Origin: Halolactibacillus halophilus
GTDB taxonomy: Bacteria > Bacillota > Bacilli > Bacillales > Amphibacillaceae
Reading direction: 5' to 3'
DNA length: 33,526 bases
NCBI RefSeq assembly: GCF_900115605.1
Contig: NZ_FOXC01000030.1
Coordinates: forward strand, 1-33,526
How positions within the stretch are numbered: position 1 is the stretch's first letter; every line of letters starts with the position of its first letter. A program made the translations under genes and the position numbers. The notes beneath the pieces were generated by a model. It worked only from the letters and a program-made list of their open reading frames with translations. It did not search any database and was not told the DNA's origin. Below are positions 24,598-32,224 of the stretch, piece by piece.

Positions 24598-25968
24598 ATG
24601 AGAGCTGAGGATATTATTAACGTGAATGGTAATACAGTGGGTAAAGCAGAAATACTAACAGGTAATATTAATCGGATCATAATGAAAATTGCAACACCAG
24701 TAGCAATAAATAATTTATTTTATAGCTTATATGGCTTAATGGATATCATATTTGTTTCACAAATTGGGAACATAGAACTTGCTACAATCGTTTTCGTACA
24801 ACCGATTGAAAGTTTATTTGTAGCGATAGGTAACGGTTTGGCGATTGCTAGTACAAGTATGATTGGTAAAGAAATAGGTCGAGGTGGAGATGGCAAAACG
24901 ATCATTCATCAATTACTTATATTGGCACTTTTAATAGGTAGTACCGCAGCGTTATTTGTGTTTTTCTTTACAGAGGAGTTTCTAAGGATTTTCTCTATTG
25001 ATCAAAGTTTACTAGAGTTAGCAACGTTATATTTTAAGATTTTATCAGTTAATATTCTATTATTATTTTTTAATCATTCATATTATGGAGTTAAGCGAGC
25101 AAGAGGAGAAACTGTAGCGGTAACCGTGATTAACACCTTTTCTATTAGTGTAAAACTTGTTTCACTTTATGCTACGATTGTTATCTTTGATTTAGGGTTT
25201 TCAGGTGTGCTTTTCTCTACATTTATAGGTAATGTTATTATTGCGCTTTTTGCCCTATATGATTTGTTCTTTAAAAATAGAATCATTACTGTAGCAGGTT
25301 TGTTTTCCATTAAATTCAGAGAAATGGCAGAACTTTTGAGGATTGCTTTTCCAATCATAATAGAAAAATCCTCTATGTCATTTGGTCAAGTCATTGTTAA
25401 TAAATATGCATTGTCTTATGGAGTGAATGTCCTTACAGCTTTTGGTGTAACAAATAGAATCAATTCTGTCATCTTTAGGTTTCTTACGGGATTCGGTACA
25501 GGGACATCTATTCTTGTATCTCAGAATTTAGGCGCTAAGCAAACGGATCGCGTTAAAAATATTGTTGTTAGTGGTGTTAAAATTAGCGGCATTTTATCTA
25601 CTGTCCTTATAGGTATACTGATTCTTTTTAGAGAGCCGGTAGCTGCAATATTCTCAAATGGAAATGCTGATGTTTTAAATCACACAATAGATGCAATCTC
25701 AATTTATTCTATTTCGGCAATCCCTTGGGCTGTTATGCAAATAATCATTGGATATTTTCAAGGAACAGGACAGACGCAATATAATTTATTGATTAGTGTA
25801 GCTAGGCTATACGTATTTCGGATTCCTATCATTGTTGTTTTGTCTCAATTTGGTAACATAGGTGCATATAGCATTTGGTTTGGTATGTTGTTAAGTAATA
25901 TAGCCGTTGCTGTTGCATCATTTTACTTCCAAAAAAGAAAACAAGCGCAACTCTTTCGCACAATTTGA
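24598..25968 (+). CDS. MATE-family efflux transporter
   Basis: A 456-residue, 12-helix transporter of the NorM/DinF superfamily. TGNINRIIMKIATPVAINNLFYSLYG begins helix 1 (key part IMKIATPVAINNLFYSLYG). MDIIFVSQIGNIELATI is the conserved first loop. Its repeat in the second half is TGFGTGTSILVSQNLGAKQ. MATE proteins export drugs or metabolites with Na+ or H+. It sits between the SDR and the IclR gene. A role in exporting a toxic keto-uronate or another product is possible but unproven. ATG 24598 has no good ribosome site. A GTG at 24622 is an alternative start, so the N-terminus is uncertain. Confidence 0.85.
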   Translation: MRAEDIINVNGNTVGKAEILTGNINRIIMKIATPVAINNLFYSLYGLMDIIFVSQIGNIELATIVFVQPIESLFVAIGNGLAIASTSMIGKEIGRGGDGKTIIHQLLILALLIGSTAALFVFFFTEEFLRIFSIDQSLLELATLYFKILSVNILLLFFNHSYYGVKRARGETVAVTVINTFSISVKLVSLYATIVIFDLGFSGVLFSTFIGNVIIALFALYDLFFKNRIITVAGLFSIKFREMAELLRIAFPIIIEKSSMSFGQVIVNKYALSYGVNVLTAFGVTNRINSVIFRFLTGFGTGTSILVSQNLGAKQTDRVKNIVVSGVKISGILSTVLIGILILFREPVAAIFSNGNADVLNHTIDAISIYSISAIPWAVMQIIIGYFQGTGQTQYNLLISVARLYVFRIPIIVVLSQFGNIGAYSIWFGMLLSNIAVAVASFYFQKRKQAQLFRTI

Positions 25969-26183
25969 ATGAAAAAGTATGTTTAAATGTTTGCATAAGT
26001 GTTGTTAATAAGAACAATGAGGTACATTATTTATGAAATATTGATATGTTTAAGCATGTCAATTCCTCTCTTGTATATAAAAACTTATTTCGTCATAGTG
26101 ACATTTTACAGGTGGATACTTTTAATTTTGTGTGTAATAATTATTTAGAGTGTAGAATAAGGAAGATGAGAGAGGGAGACATT

Positions 26184-26951
26184 GTGAATAAAACTGTATT
26201 AAGAACCATAAGTATAATGGAACTTGTATCTAATCATAATAAGGGCATCACGTTATCTGAGATTTCAAAAGAAATAGGCGCACCTGTTTCAAGTGTGAGT
26301 GATATTTTAAAATCATTGGTTTATACAGGTATGCTAGAAATTGCGGATGAAAAACTTAAATATTACAGTATAGGTATGAAATCTTTCTTGATTGGTCGTC
26401 AATATGTAAATAATATTAACATTTATGATATTGCTATGAAACATGTCGATGACTTATCAACTAAATTAAATAACACGGTTTTCTTAGGTAGGTTAGCAGG
26501 AGATCATTTAACGTATATCTACAAGAGTGAATCAAAACGAAGTGTTAGCTCTACATGTTCAATCGGAAGTCAATCGAATTTACACACGACTGCTCAAGGT
26601 AAGGTTATTTTGGCTTATAATGCAGATATAGCAGAAGCAGCTTTGAAAAAAGAACTTAAACCAAAAACGTCACGTTCTTTTACTGACGCATCAGAGTTGC
26701 GAAAAGAACTGGCTGCAATTCGAACGCAAGGCTATGCGATAGATGATAGGGAAGATGATGAGCAACTTTATTGTGTTTCCGCACCTATCTATGATGTAGA
26801 AGGAAAGGTTATTACGGCTATAAGTATTAGTGGGTTATATGACGAGCTAAGAGATATAAAAGAGGAAATTAAGGCGGTTAAAGAAACCGCAAATATCATT
26901 TCAAGAAAATTAGGTTATTTTGATGATAATGATGAGATTGTTATGAAATAA
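26184..26951 (+). CDS. IclR-family regulator, probable KdgR-type controller of the island
   Basis: A 255-residue regulator. The N-terminal winged helix is TVLRTISIMELVSNHNKGITL...EISKEIGAPVSSVSDILKSL (first part ISIMELVSNHNKGITLSEIS). The C-terminal IclR ligand domain shows STCSIGSQSNLHTTAQGKVILAY (core GSQSNLHTTAQGK), RSFTDASELRKELAAIRTQGYA, DDREDDEQLYCVSAPIYD and ITAISISG. KdgR proteins of this family respond to 2-keto-3-deoxygluconate, which this pathway produces. The start is GTG 26184, just after GAGGGAG. The frame is open to 26046, but 255 residues is the family length. It is 49 bp before kdgA. Confidence 0.88.
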   Translation: MNKTVLRTISIMELVSNHNKGITLSEISKEIGAPVSSVSDILKSLVYTGMLEIADEKLKYYSIGMKSFLIGRQYVNNINIYDIAMKHVDDLSTKLNNTVFLGRLAGDHLTYIYKSESKRSVSSTCSIGSQSNLHTTAQGKVILAYNADIAEAALKKELKPKTSRSFTDASELRKELAAIRTQGYAIDDREDDEQLYCVSAPIYDVEGKVITAISISGLYDELRDIKEEIKAVKETANIISRKLGYFDDNDEIVMK

Positions 26952-27000
26952 AAGATTCTTTTAACAAAGATAGTACGTAATCAAAATCTAGGAGGCTATT

Positions 27001-27651
27001 ATGACAAAAAAGCAGCGAATTTTAGAGCAATTAAAAAATAATTTTTTATTTGCTGTTGTTAGAGGAGAAACAACAGAAGATGCGATTAATATTTCAGAAG
27101 CGGTATATGCGGGGGGAATAAAAAATATAGAAGTAACATTTACAACTCCTCAGGCGGATGATGTTATTAAAAACTTATCAAAAAAATATGGGCAGTCAGA
27201 TATGGTAGTAGGAGCGGGAACAGTAATGGATGCGATAACGGCACGAATCGCTATCATTTCAGGTGCTGAGTTTATTGTAAGTCCGCATTTTGATAAGGAA
27301 ATTTCTCGAATCTGTAATAGATATGCAATTCCTTACTTACCAGGCTGCGCAACAGTCACAGAAATAAATGATGCTATGGAAACGGGTGTTGAGGTTGTAA
27401 AAGTATTCCCAGGTGGAATATTAGGTCCTGCGTTTATAAAGAATGTTCATGGCCCTATCCCATATGCTGAAATGATGCCGTCTGGCGGGGTTAGCTTAGA
27501 TAATATGAATCAATGGATTGATAATAAGGCTTGGGCTGTTGGAATAGGAAGCGCTTTAACAAAGGGAATGTCTGCTGATGATTATAGTATCGTCACAAAA
27601 AATGCGCAAGCATTTGTTGATAAGTACAATAGTTTAAAAAAGGGTGAGTAG
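27001..27651 (+). CDS. kdgA: 2-keto-3-deoxy-6-phosphogluconate aldolase
   Basis: A 216-residue class I aldolase splitting KDPG into pyruvate and glyceraldehyde-3-phosphate in the cytosol. Arg21 and Glu44 (NIEVTFTTP), GAGTV (71-75), SPHFD (94-98), PGCATVTE and the Schiff-base Lys134 in EVVKVFPGG are all in place. GGAGG lies upstream of ATG 27001. It ends one base before the kdgK start, so the two are cotranscribed as the last two steps of the route. Confidence 0.94.
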   Translation: MTKKQRILEQLKNNFLFAVVRGETTEDAINISEAVYAGGIKNIEVTFTTPQADDVIKNLSKKYGQSDMVVGAGTVMDAITARIAIISGAEFIVSPHFDKEISRICNRYAIPYLPGCATVTEINDAMETGVEVVKVFPGGILGPAFIKNVHGPIPYAEMMPSGGVSLDNMNQWIDNKAWAVGIGSALTKGMSADDYSIVTKNAQAFVDKYNSLKKGE

Positions 27652-27652
27652 A

Positions 27653-28597
27653 ATGAGCGAAGTTATATTAATCGGAGAATCGATGGGATTATTGAACGCG
27701 ACAGATTATGGAGATTTAGTGGACGTTGAAAACTTTAAAAGGTCTGTAGCTGGTGCAGAACTTAATGTCAGTATAGGTTTGTCTCGTTTAGGTCACACAG
27801 TTGAGTATGTCACAAAAATAGGAAAAGATCCGATAGGTGAGAGTATAGTAAAATACTTAACCTCTGAAAATATTAATACAGAGCACATGCTCTTTTCTGA
27901 AAGCCATAAAACAGGACTTATGTTGAAAAGCAGAGTAAAGCAAGGTGATCCAGCTATTGCGTATTATCGAAGTCACAGTGCTTTTACCACCTTTTCATTA
28001 GAAGATGTCAATCAATTAGAGATGGATTCAGTAAAATTACTTCATATTACGGGTATTCCTTTAGCAATTAATACTTCCGTTAGAGAGGCGTTATTTTCAC
28101 TTGTGAAAAAAGCTAAAAAAGCGGGTGTATTTATCACATTGGACCCTAACTTAAGACCATCAATTTGGGAGTCAGAAGAACAAATGGTTAAGGTTATTAA
28201 TGAAATGGCTAGTTATGCTGATGTCATTCTTCCAGGAATCGCAGAAGGAGAAATACTTACGGGTTCTTCATCTATTGAAGATATTGCTCAATTTTATCTC
28301 GATTTAGGTGTGAAGGTTGTTATTACTAAAAGTGGAGAAGCAGGTGCTTATGTATCAGAAATAAATAAAGAAACAGAGAATGTCAAAGGTTTCAAAGTAG
28401 AACAGGTTATCGATACAGTAGGCGCGGGTGATGGATTTGCTGCAGGAATTATCCATGGATACTTAAGTGGCTATTCATGGGCAAAGAGCGCTAAGTATGC
28501 GAATGCCATAGGCGCTTTACAAGTACAATATGTGGGGGATAACCAAAACCTACCTACAAAAGATAAATTAGAAGCTTATATAGAGAGTTTTAACTAA
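27653..28597 (+). CDS. kdgK: 2-keto-3-deoxygluconate kinase (PfkB family)
   Basis: A 314-residue ribokinase-type sugar kinase that phosphorylates 2-keto-3-deoxygluconate with ATP. SVAGAELNVSIGLSRLG is the substrate lid region. LDPNLRPSIW is the first PfkB signature. DTVGAGDGFAAGI is the second, with the catalytic Asp at 260. I start at ATG 27653, preceded by AAGGGTG. The GTG at 27644, inside the kdgA end, is the alternative. Its TAA stop is followed directly by the IS200/IS605-type end. The terminator is 170 bp further at 28767. Confidence 0.93.
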   Translation: MSEVILIGESMGLLNATDYGDLVDVENFKRSVAGAELNVSIGLSRLGHTVEYVTKIGKDPIGESIVKYLTSENINTEHMLFSESHKTGLMLKSRVKQGDPAIAYYRSHSAFTTFSLEDVNQLEMDSVKLLHITGIPLAINTSVREALFSLVKKAKKAGVFITLDPNLRPSIWESEEQMVKVINEMASYADVILPGIAEGEILTGSSSIEDIAQFYLDLGVKVVITKSGEAGAYVSEINKETENVKGFKVEQVIDTVGAGDGFAAGIIHGYLSGYSWAKSAKYANAIGALQVQYVGDNQNLPTKDKLEAYIESFN

Positions 28598-28645
28598 AAT
28601 TGAACTACCCTCACCTAACATTCTCAGGAATGTTTGAGGAAGGTG
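28598..28645 (-). mobile_element. IS200/IS605-type right-end hairpin (copy 2, inverted)
   Basis: Reverse complement of the element at 228-275 with three mismatches in 48. It keeps the perfect stem AACATTC-TCAG-GAATGTT with a different loop. It begins on the base after the kdgK stop. No transposase gene accompanies it, so it is a solo end, a MITE-like derivative, or a relic. In omega-RNA terms the adjoining guide-position sequence would be the end of kdgK, read on the minus strand. Confidence 0.65.
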
Positions 28646-28684
28646 TCTTCTCGCCTTAATGCGATAAAACAATCTATGAAGAGA

Positions 28685-28723
28685 CCACTAGAAATAGTGG
28701 ATATGCTGTATTTTTGTATATCC
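28685..28723. other. two adjacent hairpins next to the IS end
   Basis: CCACTA-GAAA-TAGTGG (28685-28700) is a perfect stem with a tetraloop. GGATAT (28699-28704) pairs with ATATCC (28718-28723). They could be part of the omega-RNA-like scaffold or the left-end hairpin of a short IS200/IS605 derivative. No gene is visible between 28598 and 28864. Confidence 0.4.
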
Positions 28724-28766
28724 AGTTGATGTAGTTGTGTAATTATGTATATTTTTAAACCTTTTT

Positions 28767-28804
28767 CGCCCACCCATTAAGCTGCCATAATGGGTGGGCG
28801 TTTT
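28767..28804 (+). terminator. terminator downstream of kdgK
   Basis: CGCCCACCCATTA pairs perfectly with TAATGGGTGGGCG around an 8-base loop and is followed by TTTT. It lies beyond the IS end, which suggests the IS end was inserted between kdgK and its terminator. Confidence 0.85.
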
Positions 28805-28864
28805 AATTGGAGAATTGTCATCGCATTGTTCATTAATAACGCGAATAAGTACTGTTAATATAAA

Positions 28865-29842
28865 TTATTCAGGAATAAATTCGAAATGTGTCAATTGATG
28901 ATCTGAATAAGTGCTAGTGATTAATCCTTTAGATTCGGTCCATTCAATAATCCGATTAAATTGGTCTTCATCAATCACACCAGCGTGCTCATATGAATCA
29001 GGCTTATTGTTAAGGTAAGTACTCATCGTCTCAGGGAATTGATAGGTGGATAGTATGTCACTGTACTCAGTAGCGTCTGTTTCATTCATGTAGTCAACAG
29101 CCTGGTTATAAGCTTGATAAAAAGCGGTTAAATCAGCGGGATAGTCAGTGATAGTTTCTTCCGTAAAGATAAGCGTTCCGCCTTTAATTCCAGCTTCTTT
29201 TGAACTTCCGAGTAAATGAGCGCCTTGTTGAACGAGCAGACCGGCTTGGGGCTCAGTAAAAATCACACCATCAATTTGGTTTTCAAGTAAAGCTTCTGCC
29301 CGACCAGCAAATGATGGTATTTCAACAATATTGTAGCTGAAGTCACCCTCAGCTGCGAATTCATCCATAATGTATTCCAAAATAAAGTTTGGTACGAGAG
29401 AAACATCTTGATTAGCTAACTCCTTCATCGACGTGATACCTGAATCAGGCGAAGATAAAATTTTAAAATCTTCATTGATATCAGATGTGATTTTTAGTGC
29501 AATACCTTTATCAACGAAGGCTGCTGCTGTCATCACGTCGCCAATCGTCCCATCTAATTCACCTGCTTGTAAAGCGATGTTCCGGTCATTAGGTGAGGTG
29601 AATGTTTTAATCTCAACATTGACACCTAAGTCTTCAAAATACCCTTTTTCTAAGGCGAGAATAATTGGTAAACTGCCTTCTGCTGGAAGTGTGCCAATGG
29701 TGATCTTTTCGCCTGTTGGTGAAATATTTTCTGAAGCAGCATCTGTATTTTCTTCTTCTATTGTCTCATCATTTGATCCACAGGCTGCAAGTAAACTTAA
29801 GCCTAGCAATAATATAAACAGTATGTGTAATTTTTTTTTCAT
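28865..29842 (-). CDS. NMT1/ThiY-like ABC substrate-binding lipoprotein (orphan)
   Basis: A lipoprotein of about 325 residues. After MKMKKK comes a hydrophobic stretch and the lipobox LAAC, then an acidic linker. ITIGTLPAEGSLPIILALEKGYF and GELDGTIGDVMTAA are the ligand-site regions of the NMT1/SsuA/ThiY group, which bind pyrimidine precursors, sulfonates or similar. The matching ATPase and permease types are encoded at 10235-11723, separated by the island and on the other strand. The start is placed at ATG 29842, about ten bases after GAAGGG. ATG 29848 adds two residues. The ligand is unknown and no TPP riboswitch is seen. Confidence 0.83.
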   Translation of the reverse strand: MKKKLHILFILLLGLSLLAACGSNDETIEEENTDAASENISPTGEKITIGTLPAEGSLPIILALEKGYFEDLGVNVEIKTFTSPNDRNIALQAGELDGTIGDVMTAAAFVDKGIALKITSDINEDFKILSSPDSGITSMKELANQDVSLVPNFILEYIMDEFAAEGDFSYNIVEIPSFAGRAEALLENQIDGVIFTEPQAGLLVQQGAHLLGSSKEAGIKGGTLIFTEETITDYPADLTAFYQAYNQAVDYMNETDATEYSDILSTYQFPETMSTYLNNKPDSYEHAGVIDEDQFNRIIEWTESKGLITSTYSDHQLTHFEFIPE

Positions 29843-29927
29843 CTTCATTAATCCCTTCGTCATATAAAAGTTTCTTATTTTTCGTTTGTGTGACAATTGG
29901 TGCATACGCTAATTAAGTTATAAGCTG

Positions 29928-29961
29928 CGCCTGATCCGCCGTAGCTTCGATAAATCAGGCG
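29928..29961. terminator. hairpin between the deacetylase and the binding-protein gene
   Basis: CGCCTGAT pairs with ATCAGGCG around an 18-base loop. There is no T run on either strand, so termination is uncertain. It follows the deacetylase stop on the minus strand. Confidence 0.4.
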
Positions 29962-29991
29962 GGTTAGCGTTTAAGTGATGATTGACTGGTA

Positions 29992-30747
29992 TTAATCTTC
30001 TGATACAAGTTGTTTAAATCCTTCATATGGCATCATATAAGGAACAACATCTCGGTGGAGCTTAAGAGGTTCTGTGTCTTTTGTATTAACACCAGGCTCA
30101 GTTGTAAAACTAAGACGGAAATTGGCCTTTTTCAATGTCTCCATGTTCTCGTCATTAAATAGACCAAATGGATAGGCAAAGACATTTTTTTCGGTCACAA
30201 CCGCATAACTATTACATGTTGCTAAATCATAAAGAAATGCATCGGCTGATTCAGTCATCATTATACTCGTCGTTTCGTTGCGACGCTGATGGAAGTGGTG
30301 AGTATGGTTGCAAAACGTAAATACGTCTGTCATCTTGGTTAAGTCACTCTCGGTAAGACAGGTAGACGTATTAGGGTTAAAGGGTTTTGGTTCATTATGT
30401 AGCCAACCTGTAACAACGAAACTTAGCGCCGTGAATCCGTATTTCTTTAACACGGGATACGTGTAGTGTCTGAGTGATTGAAAGCAATCATCAAATGTGA
30501 GTAAGACGCTTTTTTCAGGTAAAGAAGTCCCTTCATAGTAAAAAGCGTTTACTTCGTCAATAGTTAAGGTGTGATAGCCCGCTTCGTATAGATAGAGCAT
30601 CTGTTGTTCAAATTGCTCTAAGGTTACAAACAGAGGCGAAGGTAAGATATCGTTATACTCTTGTTCTACATCAATGTGACTCTTATGGTCTGGGTTAAAT
30701 TCGTCTGCAAGTCTTACTTCATGGTACATCAATGTTCTAAATGTCAT
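29992..30747 (-). CDS. polysaccharide deacetylase (NodB domain, PgaB/IcaB-like)
   Basis: A 251-residue carbohydrate esterase 4 domain. TLMYHEV near the N-terminus, TFDDCFQS with Asp86-Asp87, and FCNHTHHFH (His148, His153) give the Asp-His-His metal site, with the His spacing of PgaB/IcaB poly-N-acetylglucosamine deacetylases. FAYPFGLFND is the following motif. There is no signal peptide or anchor, which is odd for an enzyme that usually acts outside the cell, so it may act on a cytosolic substrate or leave by another route. The ribosome site is AAAGGAA. It lies 23 bp after the quinone reductase gene and may share its transcript. Confidence 0.85.
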   Translation of the reverse strand: MTFRTLMYHEVRLADEFNPDHKSHIDVEQEYNDILPSPLFVTLEQFEQQMLYLYEAGYHTLTIDEVNAFYYEGTSLPEKSVLLTFDDCFQSLRHYTYPVLKKYGFTALSFVVTGWLHNEPKPFNPNTSTCLTESDLTKMTDVFTFCNHTHHFHQRRNETTSIMMTESADAFLYDLATCNSYAVVTEKNVFAYPFGLFNDENMETLKKANFRLSFTTEPGVNTKDTEPLKLHRDVVPYMMPYEGFKQLVSED

Positions 30748-30770
30748 CAGTTTTTCCTTTCTTAAATGTA

Positions 30771-31373
30771 TTATAAAGCGCGTATTTTTTCTTCGGCATC
30801 TTGTAGATATAGTTCAAGTTCATCTCTACTCATATAAGGAACACGACCATAAAAGGTGTGGTCAATAACATCGATGGCATTGGCGTTAAATAGCCACCCT
30901 GATGTGACTGTTCTCATGGCGGCTGTTAGGGGATTCTCTTCGCCATTAATCATTTGAGGTTGACCAGTAGGGGTGAAAAACAAAGCACGTTTTCCTTTGA
31001 ATTGATCAGCCACTGTTTTATCTTCAAAGCTATAAAAGAATCCATGTTGACACACCCGATCAATATAGCCTTTCATGATTGCCGGCATACCATTCCACCA
31101 ACTTGGGAAAATAAATATATATAAGTCATTCTCCAATAAGTGTGACATTTCGATTTGAACATCTGGCGGGTAATGGTTACTTTCCCTGACGAACTGGTCC
31201 CCTTCGATGTGAATCGTATCTTCGGAATCAAGGATGGGGTTAAAGTCCATCGCATATAAATCCCTTACTGTAACGTCATATTGTTTTTCGTTTAGTGTGG
31301 ATGTTACCCGCTCTAATAAAGCGTGCGAAAAACTTTCTTTCCGAGGGTGTGCAAATATAACCAATGCTTTCAT
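30771..31373 (-). CDS. NAD(P)H dehydrogenase (quinone), flavodoxin-like
   Basis: A 200-residue flavoprotein of the NQO1/MdaB/KefF family. IFAHPRKESFSHALLERV is the FMN/FAD phosphate loop, FIFPSWWNGMPAIMKGYIDRV the second flavin-binding block and FFTPTGQPQ the third. These enzymes reduce quinones or other electrophiles by two electrons with NAD(P)H. It is a different family from the FMN_red pair at 2788-4604. It is followed by the deacetylase gene. The ribosome site AAAGGAG lies upstream of ATG 31373. Confidence 0.88.
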   Translation of the reverse strand: MKALVIFAHPRKESFSHALLERVTSTLNEKQYDVTVRDLYAMDFNPILDSEDTIHIEGDQFVRESNHYPPDVQIEMSHLLENDLYIFIFPSWWNGMPAIMKGYIDRVCQHGFFYSFEDKTVADQFKGKRALFFTPTGQPQMINGEENPLTAAMRTVTSGWLFNANAIDVIDHTFYGRVPYMSRDELELYLQDAEEKIRAL

Positions 31374-31535
31374 ATTTATTCTCCTTTATATGTTTTTTGT
31401 GTATCTAAATATAAGCGGTTATTTCACTTGAATTATATAAAGCAAACTTATGTTTTTATGGTTTATGTATAAATTATTATATGACACGTCACATACAATA
31501 ATCTAATGACCTTGTCTCCATAGCTCGTCTGTAAA

Positions 31536-31991
31536 TTAGAATTCATCTACTTTTTGCATGATATAATTGGTGAGAGAAACCCCTTGTATTTCTACTTGTT
31601 GCTCTTTTTTAACCTTATAACCTCTTTTTTCGAAGAAGGGTCTTGCTGTAATAGAAGCATGAGTGACAATTCTCCCATTAATAGTTTGCTCTAACTCATT
31701 ACAAATAGCAGTAGCAACGCCTTTCCCTTGATAATATACATGAACAAACAAACGATCAAGATAACCATTGCTATCTATATCTCCAAATCCTACGATGATC
31801 TTGTTTTCAACAGCGACTAAGCTGTAATGCTTTTGAAACGATCGATTCCATTCTTCTAAATCTACTTGTTCAGTCGCCCATACATTCAGTTGCTCTTTTG
31901 TGTAATCGTTTGAATTAACTGTATGAACGGTATTATAAAATAATTTGGTTAGCGCTTTACAATCACTTGGTTGATATTCTCTAATAATCAT
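31536..31991 (-). CDS. GNAT-family N-acetyltransferase
   Basis: A 151-residue acetyltransferase. MIIREYQPSDCKAL is strand 1. VVGF- or IVGFGDIDSNGYLDRLFVH forms strands 2-4. VYYQGKGVATAIC is the acetyl-CoA pyrophosphate loop (Q/RxxGxG/A). SITARPFFEKRGYKV is the C-terminal block. The acceptor is unknown. It stands alone, with about 160 bp upstream of the quinone reductase gene in the same direction. The 230 bp on its other side show no gene. Confidence 0.85.
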   Translation of the reverse strand: MIIREYQPSDCKALTKLFYNTVHTVNSNDYTKEQLNVWATEQVDLEEWNRSFQKHYSLVAVENKIIVGFGDIDSNGYLDRLFVHVYYQGKGVATAICNELEQTINGRIVTHASITARPFFEKRGYKVKKEQQVEIQGVSLTNYIMQKVDEF

Positions 31992-32196
31992 TTTCGCACC
32001 TGAAAAATCCTGTATATTTCACATAATTCAATACACTTGTACATATTACACCTTCTCATATAACTTACCTTTTAGAACTTCTAATTACGCTTTTTTGTTA
32101 AGTTATTCACAAACAATACTAAAAGTATAGCACTTCGTATCGCGAATGACAATTTGAAAAATAATAAACCGTAAAGTGTAAGAAATTTTTTAGAGC

Positions 32197-32223
32197 AAAA
32201 GACAGGCTCTAATAAGGCCTGTC
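32197..32223 (-). terminator. terminator of the membrane HTH regulator gene
   Basis: Read on the minus strand, GACAGGC pairs with GCCTGTC around nine bases and is followed by TTTTGCTC. It begins right after the stop codon at 32225. Confidence 0.65.
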
Positions 32224-32224
32224 T

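Noticed and set aside
13298-28597. Heparin, hyaluronan or pectin as the island substrate
   Set aside because: The heparinase name of the lyase fold is misleading. No GH88 unsaturated uronyl hydrolase, sulfatase, KduI or pectin lyase is encoded.
28865-29842. Thiamine-precursor uptake as a firm function
   Set aside because: The NMT1/ThiY-like fold also binds sulfonates and other ligands, and no TPP riboswitch was found upstream of either transporter half.
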